DNA of 64,000 nucleotides from Ailanthus altissimus (lineage: Eukaryota; Streptophyta; Magnoliopsida; Sapindales; Simaroubaceae): contig OX327710.1 in the NCBI GenBank assembly GCA_946807835.1, positions 17,782,501 through 17,846,500 of the forward strand, written 5' to 3'. The position numbers and the translations under genes were made by a program. Shown here piece after piece: positions 14,100 through 25,844 of this stretch. The notes under the pieces were generated by a model. The model made no database searches. It was not told the origin of the DNA and saw only the letters and a list, made by a program, of their open reading frames with translations. Within the stretch, counting starts at the first letter, position 1, and the number at the start of each line of letters is the position of its first letter.

Positions 14100-14900
14100 G
14101 TCTAATTTTTTTGATATTTTTTGCATTTACGTGTCGGACAAGTGAGAACTACATGTCCAGATAAGTGGCAATAATTACACGTCTTGTGTTGAATGGAGCT
14201 GTCATATTTGTGTTGTGAGGTGGCAAATATTGTATCTGTATGAACTTGCTAAATAGTAGCAAACCTTGTTTCTTCAGAAATAAGATTATCAATAGCCTGA
14301 TCCAAAGTGGGCAAGGGCCTCTAATGAAGTAGCAAAGCACAAGTACTCTCAAATTTATATTACAAAGCCATGAGAAATTAGACTAGACGTTGATAATCTT
14401 GGTAGACAATAAAGGCTTGAACATCATTATTATTCTTTCAAATTGATTCTAAAAAAGTCAATTGGTCCCAAATTAACTGCATTTGAGAATGAAAGTCGGT
14501 GATGGATTGTTCTGATTCTTGTCAAAGGTGATGTAAATTTTGCAGTTGTTGGTATTGATGAAAGAGATCTGTGGCAGTGTAGCGATGTACAAGAAAATCC
14601 CAAAGTGATTTGGCGGTATCAAATCGACCATAATGAACACTAATGGATGATGTGAAGTATTATGAAACCATGTAATAATTTGATGGTTTTTACTATTCTA
14701 ATCATCTAGTTTGTCAATAAAAGTCTCCGGACTTTAGTTATTCCACTGCTTGGGCAGAGTAACATCATCAGTGATATAACGCCAAAGTTTTTAGCCTTTC
14801 AGAAAGCTACACATACCTTTTACCCATAAGATATAATTATATCCATCAAGGATAATATGAATACGCTGAAAAACATCAAATTTATCTATTGAAAAATAAA
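14100..14900 (-). pseudogene. copia-1 gag remnant
   Basis: On the minus strand a gag (UBN2-like) region is recognisable from about 14890 (YNYILWVKGMCSFL) through SPETFIDKLDD near 14720. A CCHC zinc knuckle, CNYCHLSGHVVLTC, lies at about 14175-14130 with the expected C-x2-C-x4-H-x4-C spacing. Stops interrupt the frame. Gag would form the virus-like particle of the element. Confidence 0.72.
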
Positions 14901-15119
14901 ATTCCCTCTTCAACTTTTAGTAATTATAATTTAGCCCTTAAACTTTTAATAATTATAATTTTATCTTAATATTTTTAATAATGACAAAGTGACCCTTATT
15001 CTTTTAAAAATTACCAAATGACCTTTAAAAATATGATAATTACAAAATAATTTCAAATTTTTTGGAAATTTGAGAATTATCCCCAAAAGAATAGAATATT
15101 ATGATCTGACCTTCAAATA

Positions 15120-15541
15120 TTAAAAAGTTTACAAACAAACCCTTATTGCAAACAGTAAGCTGGCCACGCGTTTGGTGATTTTTGATCTCCGATCAATGTA
15201 AATCTAGTGGCGTTTGAATGGTCGAAGACTGAGGATTCTCCTAGATAGGGTAGTGTCGGTCACGGTGCGATATAACAGTCGGGATTTAAAGTGGTAGTGA
15301 CCAGTGGCAAAGACCTTCAGGCGGTGGGTGTGTGGTGTTTCGATCTCCGATCGGCGTGTTCTAGGTAGTGTTGGAATCACCGGAGGTGTTTGAGTCTCTT
15401 GGGGTGGGCGGTGTTTAATATGGCAACCTTTCGACAATTTTCAGCGGCTTTTTCAGTAGAACTCTGGTGGACTTTTGATGAGTTCCTAAAAACAATTTCA
15501 ACAAATCTCCGACTAAGTAAAACGACAGTGAAAATACTATA
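15120..15541 (-). other. GC-richer untranslated leader of copia-1
   Basis: This is the region between the primer binding site and gag. It is clearly richer in G and C than its surroundings and contains a repeated ATCTCCGATC motif (about 15184 and 15340). The 77-codon open frame across it (15437-15204) resembles no protein I know and is probably chance. It could be the packaging leader or a captured host fragment. Confidence 0.4.
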
Positions 15542-15553
15542 ACTCTAATACTA

Positions 15554-15783
15554 TGTGAAAAATATAAAGAGAAGTATATTTTTATTGTGTATTAAAACTG
15601 TACAATGAGAGTCTTTATATAAGTTTTAACCTATTACAAAATAAGAAAAATAATACTGTACATAAAAAGAAATAATTACAAATTATATAAGGTAGAAATA
15701 TTATATTATTAATATAATTGATATCATATCAAATATATTAATAATATAATATCACACATTAATAATAATATTACACATTAATA
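15554..15783 (-). repeat. copia-1 5' LTR
   Basis: A 230-bp partner of the LTR at 9281-9491. It is followed by the target duplication AGAAT at 15784-15788 and bordered on the inside by a degenerate primer binding site at 15542-15553. Confidence 0.85.
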
Positions 15784-16064
15784 AGAATGTTGTTCTTATA
15801 TATATATATATATATTAATTATACATCATATTTTTTTATATATCTAAATTTATATATGTATAAAAAAGATTTTTAAATCTTTTTTGTGGAGCACTGTTGG
15901 AGAAAAGTTATAAAACCTTTTAAATATTTCATAAGTTACATATTTTAAATATAATTTTTGTATTACAAATTATTAGTAATAATTTATCATTATTATATAG
16001 TAGTTATAATATATTTAAATTAGCTATTAAATTTAAATTAAACATGTGAGAGTTACAATATTTA

Positions 16065-17085
16065 TGTATTATTATTATTATATGAGAGTTTCTATATATT
16101 AAATTATTATGAAAGTTGCAATGTATTAAATTATTCTTATTAATATTATAATCAAATACCAAGATTAGGGATGACAAAATTCGAATTTGTGTTTTGTTCA
16201 ACCCAAATTCAATTTTTTTTTTAATCTAAAACTCGGGTTTAGCCCAAGTTTAGGTTGGGTTGGATCCATGTTTACATCTAAGCTAGCAGGGCCAAATCCT
16301 AGTTGAACCTTTTTTTATTATTTTAGTAAAATTTAAACTTTTACGGCATTTATTTTATAAAATAATTGTTAGATTGTGAAACTTATATTGTATAATTTGA
16401 TATATTTTTTTTATCCTTATTTCAATTTTTTTTTAGTTTTTAAGTTAAATTAAATTTTTTGAAGTATTTATTTTGTAAAATAATTGTTAGATTTATATAT
16501 ATCAAAGATTGAGAATTAATTTAAGATTTTTTTAAAACATAAAAAAAATTCGAATCTAAGCCGAATTTTTGAATTTCTTAGAAAAAAAATAGGATTTGAA
16601 TCCAAATAAAAATTTAAATTTTTTCGATTTAAATTCTAAAATTTTTCAAATTTGAATTGGACCAAATTACCAACCCTAATCTAGACTACCTACTTCTATA
16701 TAAAGAGATTCTTATCCTTAATAGAATTATTGTGGGAGTAAATAAGAAAAGAAAACAAGTACACACATGCAAATTAAATAAAATAAATATTTTTTATATT
16801 ATATTTTTAAACAATTATAATTATAAAAATTTGACTTTTTTTAATAATTGTACTCGTCGATAGAGATTATTGTGAGCATTATATTTTAAAATTATATAAA
16901 TTTATTTTTATCCAAATAAAAAGAGAAAAAATTATTTAACTTTAGAATAATGTTATTGACATGTCTTTTTTTCTCTTTGGGTTTAAAGTTAGATTTTATT
17001 TTTTATTTTATGTGTATATATTATTAATATTTTTTATATTATATATAATATGATTGAAATAGTACATAAAATAAATTTATCTAAT
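16065..17085 (+). repeat. Segmental duplication, copy 2, carrying a 513-bp insertion
   Basis: Colinear with 5960-6500 on both sides of an inserted element at 16166-16678. The join matches the uninterrupted partner (AATACCTAAACTACATAC near 6050). Divergence is considerable, so the duplication is old. Confidence 0.65.
16166..16678. mobile_element. Non-autonomous hAT-type element, 513 bp
   Basis: Ends are TAGGGATGACAAAATTCG and, inverted, TAGGGTTGGTAATTTGG. It is flanked by a degenerate 8-bp target duplication (ACCAAGAT and ATCTAGAC; the empty site in copy 1 of the duplication reads ACCTAAAC). Both sides carry AATTCGAATTT-like subterminal repeats. No transposase is encoded. The empty site in the duplicate is strong evidence for the insertion. 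Confidence 0.72.
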
Positions 17086-18540
17086 AAAAAGCTCTTCTTC
17101 GTGCAAAAGAAAGCAAAGCTATGAACGTATCAAGGCCAATAACAAAATTACACACGTCTTATGACGTGTCAAATAAATAATATGCGAGGCAGCTTTTGTT
17201 TGGAGTTGATCACGTCAAAAGTTACATTGGCCATGTAACATTGAGTGAAACTAATCACTCACTCTTGACAGAATCTAACAATTTTTTCTTTTTATAATGT
17301 ATATTTTGTATTAATCCCCATTTCAGATAATGATGAGAGAAAATCATCACATCATTTTCATGGTATATCATTGATATTTCAACAGTCTCCATCAAAGATA
17401 AATATCTTTAAGAGATTTTTTTTTATTAAGATTCTTAACATTTGGATGGATGAAGCATGATGCTGATGCCCCCATAAAAGTTGAAAATTGCAAATTATCT
17501 AGTGGTGTAAGCTTATAATATTATGGCCCCAAAATATATACAATATCAAACAAATGCTCTACCCAGATCAAAATTAAAAGAAAATGGGCCTCTTACCAAG
17601 AAAATGATCTTAAATACTAAAAGATATTTGCATTGATTCCATATTAATGATAGTCTCTGATCCATGGAGCATCAAATTTGAGCTCTTATATCTTCACATC
17701 TCAAAGCAATTCCACTACTTGTCCTTTTAGTAAATTAATAATTTTTAAAATATTTATTAAAAATATTTATTTATTTTTTGGTTATTTTCAACTTATATAT
17801 CTCTTTACAAAGCATGCTACCAAGTCATTTCCAATTCAAGAACACTAAATTTTAAAAACTTTTATATTTAATAATAACATACATAAATGTTCTTGTAGGC
17901 AAAATAAGACATCCTACTTAAGAGTTTTTCTTCTTTTAAGTAGTTTCCAATCTTTCGAACAAAAAAAAATGCATATTCTTGTTCATTACAAATCCTATCT
18001 AAGATCTTGGCCAAAGAAAGAAAATGCATATTTTTATTACTAATGCTTATCCACTTTCTCCTAAAAATGATAATCTCAAGAAATAAAAAATAATATCCTC
18101 ATAATTGGGTAGAGAAAAAGATAACAATAACACTATCCAATATATGTAGTAAAATACAACTGAGCCTCGACTTATATGGCGCTGGATCAACTTTTTATCT
18201 TTGACTATCTTTATCCACACGGCAATGGCACAAACAAGGGAGAAAAATGGTCAGTAAAAAATTGGTCTATGTGTCAGCCTCATATTGTTTCTTTGCATGA
18301 TATGACTCCTGTACATTTGGAAGAGAGAGAGGGGCATTTGCAGTTTACTTTTGGGGTTTTGCTTTTAAGTACATTCCAAGTCTTTGCCTTTTCCACATTA
18401 TGTTCCACCACCACTTGCAAAGCACAAGAGATTGAGAGAGAAAAAGGATAAGAATCTTTTCTGGGTTCTGAAGATAAGAGCAACATATTAATATTCATTT
18501 ATCAAGAGTGTTGGTTCTTTTTTCAGAATTTTTGGGAAAG
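17086..18540. other. Intergenic DNA and 5' flank/leader of the dynein light chain gene
   Basis: The approach to the plus-strand dynein light chain gene. About 18150-18540 probably includes the promoter and 5' UTR, but no core promoter element stands out. A 91-codon frame at 18176-18451 has no recognisable domain and is probably not translated. Confidence 0.35.
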
Positions 18541-19064
18541 ATGTTGGAAGGCAAAGCTTTGATTGAAGATACAGACATGCCTGTGAAGATGCAAATGCAG
18601 GCTATGGCTTCTGCCTCTCAAGCTCTAGATCTATATGATGTCTTTGATTGCAAATCCCTTGCTGGCCACATCAAAAAGGTACCACCACCACCTTTTCTTC
18701 ATTTCTCTCAACATTCAAATAAATATATATTTTTTCTTTTTGGTCGATAGTGATATGTCTTTCGATGTTTCATCGAGAATATGTGGATGCAATTAATGTA
18801 TAAGAATTAACCATGGTGTTGAAACTCATAAGAGATATTGTTAAAAAGATAAGCTTTCTATGATTGTCAGCTGAATGTTTTTTATGTTTTATGGAATTTG
18901 GGCAGGAATTTGACAAGATATATGGGAGTGGATGGCATTGTGTGGTGGGTTCAAACTTTGGTTGTTTTTTTACACATACTGAGGGTACTTTCATCTATTT
19001 TCAATTGGAGACTCTTAAGTTTCTCGTCTTCAAAGGTTCTTCTTCTTCCACCTGTGATAAATGA
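18541..19064 (+). CDS. Cytoplasmic dynein light chain, LC8 type
   Basis: Two exons, 18541-18678 and 18906-19064, joined across a 227-bp GT-AG intron in phase 0, encode 98 aa, close to the usual ~90-95. The protein starts MLEGKALIEDTDMPVKMQ and carries the LC8 signatures AGHIKK|EFDKIYGSGWHC (the intron falls between KK and EF), VVGSNFGCFFTH and FIYFQLE. LC8 folds as a homodimer that binds short linear motifs in many partners. Flowering plants have no dynein motors, so plant LC8 acts as a general dimerisation hub. An upstream in-frame ATG at 18508 would add 11 residues; the 18541 start matches the family. No truncation or frameshift is seen. Confidence 0.93.
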
Positions 19065-20045
19065 TTGATGACAAAGCTGTGTTTGGTTGCAAGGAAAAGT
19101 TAAGGAGAAAGCTAGAAAGATGAGGTTAAAAACTGCACAAGAATTTGAGGCTTTCTTTCTCTGGTTCTTTTACCTTTTTGTCATCTTACAAGAGATGTTG
19201 GAGATCTCATACATGGGGCAGTAAAGAGAGAAGGTAGAAAAACAACACTAGAGATAGACAGGTGGACATGGGTCACATGGGTTTTCATTTTTCTTTTTGG
19301 AATTTTCTTATTTGATTTAGAACCTTGTAATGTCTTGAAGGGGCTTGTAAAAAAAATATAAAAACTGCCCCGGTTTGTATAATGAAGATGATAGAGCCTG
19401 GTTGGTCCTGGTTTTTCCATTTTGTTTTAATATTCTCATTTGCCTTATCTTCATTCTCTTCATTGACTTCATTTGGTGGTTAAGAGAGCCAATGAGATTA
19501 AAAGATAATGTTGCATAAATGATATATTTGTAACCATTAATGATAATGAGACTGTCAAATCCTAATTATAGAAGCATATATGTTGCTTCTTGATTTAACC
19601 TTAGAGATCTCTGTATATTATTCAATCATATCCCTTAAATTGGGCTTAAATTAAAAAAAAAAACCAATCTCGACTCACCAGGTTAGCATATCTAACAAGT
19701 CATTTCATCATGAATAGAAGCGAGGAGATCAATGAAGACAATTATAGAACATCAATTTATGAGTTATTGATATATCATTTCTTCCATTGTCAAAAGGGTT
19801 GAATGAATTGAGTATTCTTGCAGGTTCAATTAAGCTAACAACATAAACTACCATGCTAACAATCGGCTATTATTAAGAATAAATCAACCTTCCAGGACAA
19901 AGGACATTGTCTAACGAATGAATGACAATGAAATTCTTAACACTCCTCCCTGCAATATGATTAGCAAGATGTTGATATCTTTAATTGAGGAATTCAAAAC
20001 TCCAGCTCAAGATCCTTCACTGAGATTTCACATACCTTCGCGCAG
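19065..20045. other. 3' flank of the dynein light chain gene
   Basis: Presumed 3' UTR and intergenic sequence between the plus-strand dynein gene and the minus-strand reductase pseudogene. Nothing further is recognised. Confidence 0.4.
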
Positions 20046-20435
20046 TCATATGACTGGAGTCAACAGAGGCTTGTTACTGAAGTGTCCCTCAAAGTTTCTG
20101 ATCATGAGGTCCGCCATTGCTTGCTTGTTTCCTTGGCATCACTTCCCACATGTGGCAAGAGAACAACATTGTTAAGGCCTAGCACTGTTCGGGAACATTG
20201 GGTTCATTTTCATATACATCAAGCCCAGCTCCAGATCATCAGCTTCATCTATATGTGCACCCCGCCCAATGTTGATGAGAATGCCATTTGGACCTAATGC
20301 ATCAATGACATTCCGATGGACAATGTGGCGAGTTCCTTCTGCCAGAGAGCAAGCCACATTGAGGATTTTGGCAATTAGTGGCTAAGTAAATGATGTTAGA
20401 GTAATATTTATAATTTGTATTGTCAGAAAGTTAAT
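20046..20435 (-). pseudogene. Truncated hydroxyphenylpyruvate reductase pseudogene
   Basis: The minus strand carries the second half of exon 2 of the reductase family: [15 protein letters not shown] (about 20428-20375), then [20 protein letters not shown] and [14 protein letters not shown], then a degraded [11 protein letters not shown] block, and the terminus NFEGHFSNKPLLTPVI with stop at 20046-20048. About 35-40 bases coding for the ELVSAL-EGRLGG segment are deleted, with frameshifts on both sides. Exon 1 and the nucleotide-binding half of exon 2 are absent. Homology stops at about 20435, exactly where a copia LTR begins. The expected remainder does not reappear after the retroelement block ending at 28214. 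It is non-functional. Confidence 0.85.
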
Positions 20436-21131
20436 TAAAAATTATTAAAACATAATTTGGAGAACAAGTCGAATACGTTGGGTACGTAAGAAATGAAGAC
20501 AGACACAAAAGGAAGTGAAAGAATAAAGGCCAAGCTACCTAAGTCTGGGCGCTGCAGCGCCCAGGGTGGAGTGTTGTATTGCCTCAAGCAAAATGTCTGG
20601 TGCCGGGGTGCCAGAAGGCCAACACCGCAGTGCTGGTGTGATAAGTGTGTGGTGGTACTGGCTCTGCGGGAATTTGTTCTCGAATTTGATCACTCTCCTA
20701 AGTTATCTAGGACTCTCCAATCTGATTCTCACTCAGTTTAGGGTTTCCTAGGTCATCCTAAGTCTATATAAAGGCTCTTTATTGATTTGTAAACATAACC
20801 GAAGACATCTTTGTGAAACTTAGTGATCTTTGTGATTCTTAGTAAGAGAAATCCTTAGATTACAAGAGAGATAAAATTGTGTTCTTTATGAGTGCGATTT
20901 TAGAGAGTGTTCTTTGTGAGACTTGGTGTTCTTTCTTGTAAAATGCATACTTTGTGATTGCTTTGGTGATTCATAATAAAAGAAAATGAGATCACAATCC
21001 ATTATGGATGTAGGCAAGTTACCAAATCACGTAAATATTGTGTGTGTTTTCTTTCGCTCTTTCTCTTTAGTTTATTCTTAATTGCTTTGTTATTACATTA
21101 TATATTTGGGATTATTGTTTTCGCTTCAACA
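20423..21131 (+). repeat. copia-2 5' LTR (709 bp)
   Basis: It aligns with 25177-25844 from [17 protein letters not shown] onward, through a GC-rich block (about 20545-20660), CATCCTAAGT-TATATAAAGGCTC (a TATA-like box near 20765), to AGTTTATTCTTAATTG. It ends CAACA just before the primer binding site. Confidence 0.85.
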
Positions 21132-21134
21132 AAC

Positions 21135-21145
21135 TGGTATCAGAG
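21135..21145 (+). other. copia-2 primer binding site
   Basis: TGGTATCAGAG is complementary to the 3' end of initiator methionine tRNA, the usual primer of plant copia elements. It lies three bases after the 5' LTR. Confidence 0.88.
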
Positions 21146-21163
21146 TTTGGAACAAAGTAAGAC

Positions 21164-24100
21164 ATGACTGCATCCAAGTATGAGGCAGAGAAATTCAATG
21201 AGATGAATGATTTTAATCTATGGAAGCTCAAAGTGAAAGAGTTGCTGGTGAGCCAATGGTTAGGCTCGCCATTAAAGGAGACCACAGCTCCATCTAGTGA
21301 AGAAGAAAATATGCTAGAGTCATCTAAGGCTGAAGAAGAAAGAAAACATATTCAAGAAAGAGCTTACAGTTTAATCATTCTATTATTGAGTGATGAAGTC
21401 TTAAGAGAAGTAGCAAGTGAGAGTACAATAATTGATTTATGAAAAAAGCTTGATTCTCTTTACATGCAGAAGTCATTGGCCAACAGATTGTATATAAAGA
21501 AGAAATTGTATCAGTTATCCATGTTAGAGGGGACATCGATGAAATATATATAGACGCCTTTAATAAGATCATCATTGATCTTGAATCTATCAACATAAAG
21601 GTAGAAGATAAAGATAAGACAATCATTCTACTAAGTTCGCTTCCCAGAAGTTATGAGAGTTTTATTGATAAGTTACTCTATAGCAGAGAGAGTTTAACAA
21701 TGAGTGACATGAAATCATCATTAAACTTAAAGCTATTAGGAAAGTAAATTGAAGGCAATATAGAAAGTTTATCTGTAAGAGGAAAGCCCTCACATACAGA
21801 TAGAAAGAAGAAGAGCTCAAGATCAAAGTCCAAAACTCCTAAGAAGTGCTGATGCTACAAGAAATTAGGTACTTTATAAAAGACTATCCAAAGAAGAAAG
21901 CACAAAACAAGAAGAAAGTGGATGCTGTGCTTACCTATAATGTAGCGATAACAACGTATATACTCTAATCGCTATTAATGGTAAAAATACTAAATATTGG
22001 ATTCTATATTCTGGTTGTACCTTTTACATATATCTGCATAAGTTATGGTTTATAAATATTCAACCCATTAGTGGTGGTAAGGTTTTAATGGATAATGACA
22101 TTGCTTGTCAAGTGATGAAAATTAGTAGTATCAAACTTATGATGCATGATGGAAGAGTGAGAGAGTTGCTAGATGTTAGGCACGTTCCTGACCTCAAAAG
22201 AAACTTGATCTCACTAGGGACCTTAAACCAGAATGGGTGTTTCATTAGGATTGACAGAGGGGTTTTAAGAGTACTAAAGGGTTTTGTGGTTGTAATAAGA
22301 GGTGAGAAGCACAAATGTGTTTATGTGCTGAAGGGAGAGATTGTGAGTGATTCTGCATTATTCTCTATAGATGATGAGAATATGTAAACTAAATTGTGGC
22401 ATCTTAGATTAGTATACCTAGGTGAGAGAAACATAAATGAGTTATTTAGTTAAAAAGTGTTTGGTGAGAATAAGTTTCAGCCATTAGAGTTTTGTAAGTA
22501 TTGTATGCTAAAGAAAGCACATAGAGTGAGGTTCAGTACCGGTGTACACAAGACTAAGTAGACTCTTGACTACATACACTTGAATCTTTTGGGACCAGTG
22601 CAGACAGCGACCTTTGATAGAGCTAGGTATTTCTTCAGTTTTATTGGTGACTATTCGAGAAAGCTGTGGGTCTATGTGTTGAAGAGTAAAGATCAAGTGT
22701 TTGATACATTCAAGACTTGAAAAACTCTTGTTGGGAATTAGACTAACAAAAGGGTAAAGAGGCTAAGAATTGACAATGGCCTTGAGTTTTGTAATAAAGA
22801 GTTTGATGGATTTTGTGCCAAGCATGGGATTGTAAGGCATAGAACTGTGAGATCAACACTATAGTAGAATGGTGTAGTCGAGAAGATTGAATAAGACCCT
22901 ACTTGAAAGGGTTAAATGTATGTTTACCAATGCAAATATGTCCAAGGTGTTTTTGGGGTGAAGTTATAATAACTGTAGCTTATTTGATTAATATAAGTCC
23001 TTTATCGGTGATAGACTTTAAGACCCCAAAAGAAAAATGATCTGGTAGCCCTCTTAAATATGACCATCTCAAAATATTTGGTTGGCCAGCTTTCATTTGT
23101 GTGAGGAAGAAAAAGTTAAAACCTAAAGCTATCAAGGGAATATCCATAAGGTATCCTAAAGGTGTGAAAGGATACAAAGTATGATGTGGAGATTTGATAC
23201 CACCAAAGAGTGTCATTAGTCATAATGTGACGTTTGGTGAGATGATGATGTTGAAAGCCTCCTAAGAAGAAGAAAGAGAAGAACATGTGCTCAATGAAGA
23301 CTCAACACCTGAGTCAACTGATGTTAAAGTGAAGCCTGAGTGTAGATTTGATATGTCCCTAGCTCAGTACTTCAATAAGAAGATCCTTGATGTTAAGCCA
23401 AAGACACTAACGAGTTCTTCCACGTCCACACAAAGAAAGACTATGACTCTTGAGATGGAACTTGAAGAGTATCAATTAGCTAGAGACAGACTAAAAAGAA
23501 TGATCAACCCTTCAATTAGGTATGCACAAGCAGATATGGTCGCTTACGCCTTTAATTATACTTACACTATTGAATTTGATGAGCCTAAAACATATAAAGA
23601 GGCTATAAAGAGTAAAAATAATGATAAATGGTAGTAGGCCATAGAAGAATAAATTAGTTCTCTTAAGAAGAATAATACATAGGAGTTGGTGAAGAGATCT
23701 CAAATGAAACTAGTGTGGTATAAGTATGTGTATAAGGTTAAAGAAGGGATACCGAGGATATAGCCTACAAGATATAAGGCTAGGCTCGTTGTACAAGGTT
23801 TTACTCAGAGAGGGAGTAGACTTTTATGAGATTTGTTTTCTAATCGTCAAGCACACATCCATTAGGATTTTGTTAGCCATGTGTGCAAATCTTGATTTAC
23901 ATTTATAGTAGATGGATGTAAAGATAGCTTTTCTGTATGGAGAGATTGATGAGATGATTTACATGGCACAGTCGTAAGGGTTTGTAGAGCCCAAAAAAGA
24001 GGAGCATGCTTGTTTGCTAAAGAAGTCATTGTATGGGTTAAAGCAATCTCTTAGGCAGTGGTATAAGAGCAAGTATGAGAGATGTGTGTACTTTAAGAGC

Positions 24101-25085
24101 TTGAGCAGTGGGATGATGTATTTACTTCTGCACGTGGATGACATGTTAACTGCATATAGGAATATGGAAGAGATACAAAAACTCAAAAAGCAGTTGAGTG
24201 GTTAGTTTGAGATGAAGAATTTAGGAGCAACAAAGAGAATATTGAGTATGGATATTGTGAGAAAAAGTAGAGATATTATCTTCTTGTCACAACAACGGTA
24301 TATACTCAAGATCTTAGAGGAGTTTAGTATGTCCAATAAAAAGCTCGTCTCCACTCTTTTGGCCATGTATTTTAAACTTTTAACAACACAATTACCGACA
24401 TTCGAAGAGAAGAAACTGCAGATGCTTAAAGTACCGTATGCATGAGCTGTGGGGAGCATCATGTATGCAATGGTTTGCACGATCGAATATAGTACAAGAT
24501 GTGAGTGTGGTAAGTAGTTACATAGAAAATTCAGATAAGGATCATTAGTTTGCAGTGAACTAAATTTTGAGATATCTCAAGGGAACGTCGAATCATTGAT
24601 TAGTTTTACAAAAAAGCTAAGAATGCGAATGAAATAGTAAGAAGATATGTCGACTCAGATTATACAGGTGATCTAGATAAGAGAAGATCGTTGATGGGTT
24701 ATGTATTCATGGTGTTTGGGTGTAGTGTGTGTTAGAGATCAGGTCTACAATATGTAGTTACCTTATCTACCACAGAGACAGATTACATAGCTATTGAAGA
24801 AGCTATTAAGGAGGCCGTGTAGTTGAAAGGCATATGTGTGGAGATAAGGGCTATTGAAAAAATTAACACTGGTATATATTGTGATAGTTAGAGTGTCATA
24901 CACTTAAGCAAGCATCAAGTGTTTCACGATATGTCTAAATACATTGATGTGATGCTCCATTACATTCGAGAGATTGTTTAGAGTGGCAAGATTAGTCTAA
25001 CAAAGATTGCATTGTCTGAAAATCCTGCTAATATGTTGACTAAGCTACTGCCTTCGGTTAAGTTCATCCTATACAAGGATTTAAC
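21164..25085 (+). pseudogene. copia-2 gag-pol remnant
   Basis: Gag opens at 21164 and reads 92 codons before a stop near 21440; it continues in-frame as KKLDSLYMQKSLANRLYIKKKLYQL. A damaged zinc knuckle (C-stop-CYKKLG) lies near 21850. The gag-pre-integrase domain reads VPDLKRNLISLGTL near 22190-22230. Integrase motifs (GPVQT-like, RIDNGLEFC) lie at about 22560-22790. RT motifs lie at 23700-24200, with LLLHVDDML at about 24124-24150 (Y of YVDD replaced by H). RNase H lies at about 24450-25000. Many TAG/TGA stops in otherwise well-aligned sequence show old inactivation. Confidence 0.83.
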
Positions 25086-25176
25086 TAGAGTCATTACTAT
25101 GTAAGGGTGACTGAAGATGCAGAGATAAGAGATCTTGGATACTTTATGGATGATTTTGAATCAATGAAGAGATTTA

Positions 25177-25844
25177 TGAGAAAGTTGATTAAAAATCATT
25201 GGAATATGATTTAGAGAACAATCCAAGTGGGTTGGGTACGGGAGGAACGAAGACGAATATAAAAGGAGGCGAAAGAACGAAAGCCACACTACCCAGGTTT
25301 GGGCACTACAACGCCTCAGATAGAATGCCCAATGCCACGGTGCTAGAAGATCAGCGTCATAGAGCTGGTGCGATAAGTGTATAGCACCGCAGTGCTAGAA
25401 AGCCAGCACTGCGGTGCTAATGTAAGAATTATGTTTCCCGAATTTGATCAATCTCCTAAGTTGTCTAGAACTCCCCAATCTAATTTCTCATTGGCTTAGG
25501 ATTTTTTTAGGTCATCCTAAGTTTATATAAAGGCTCTTTATTGACTTGTAAATATAACCTAAGATATTTTTGTGAAACTTCGTGATCTTTGTGATTTTTA
25601 ATAAGAGAAACCCTAGATTACAAGAGAGATAAAATTGTGTTCTTTGTGAGTGCAATTTTAGAGAGTGTTCTTTGTGAGACTTGGTATTCTTTCTTGTAAA
25701 AGGCATACTTTGTGATTGCCTTGATGATTTATAATAAAAGAAAGTGAGATCTCGATTTGCCTGGACGTCGGCAAGTTGCCAAACCACATAAATATTGTAT
25801 GTGTTTTCTTTCACTTTTTCTCTCTAGTTTATTCTTAATTGTTT
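25177..25844 (+). repeat. copia-2 3' LTR, truncated
   Basis: The start TGAGAAAGTTGATTAAAAAT keeps the canonical TG. It matches the 5' LTR until AGTTTATTCTTAATTG-TTTTGTT and then stops at 25844, where the next element begins. The last ~45 bases of the LTR are missing. Confidence 0.82.

Larger units (their letters stand above)
9281..15783 (-). mobile_element. Decayed Ty1/copia LTR retrotransposon (copia-1), with a nested LTR
   Basis: A complete but non-functional copia element on the minus strand. The two LTRs (9281-9491 and 15554-15783) are clearly alike. The 5-bp target duplication AGAAT is perfect (9276-9280 and 15784-15788). A degenerate tRNA-iMet primer binding site abuts the 5' LTR (15542-15553, minus-strand TAGTATTAGAGTT) and a purine-rich tract (GAGGGGGAGAGG) abuts the 3' LTR near 9492. 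Gag (about 14890-14100) and pol (about 11960-9540) are recognisable but full of stops and frameshifts. A ~2 kb foreign LTR at 11966-14020 separates them, and the protease region expected between them is missing. Confidence 0.88.
20423..25844 (+). mobile_element. Decayed Ty1/copia LTR retrotransposon (copia-2)
   Basis: Plus-strand copia element with LTRs at 20423-21131 and 25177-25844 (right copy cut short by another LTR). An intact primer binding site TGGTATCAGAG lies at 21135-21145. Gag starts at 21164 (TASKYEAEKFNEMNDFNLW), and pol is recognisable to about 25080 but stop-ridden. No target duplication can be checked because the right end is truncated and the left flank is the broken reductase pseudogene. 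Confidence 0.87.

Noticed and set aside
15204..15437. 77-codon frame in the copia-1 leader as a possible gene
   Set aside because: No recognisable domain and located between the primer binding site and gag; treated as leader sequence.
15853..15890. Hairpin AAAAAAGATTTTTAAATCTTTTTT that looks like a rho-independent terminator
   Set aside because: Bacterial terminators have no meaning in a plant nuclear context; short AT palindromes are frequent in this sequence.
18176..18451. 91-codon frame just upstream of the dynein light chain gene
   Set aside because: No domain, not in frame with the LC8 protein, and positioned where a promoter or 5' UTR is expected.
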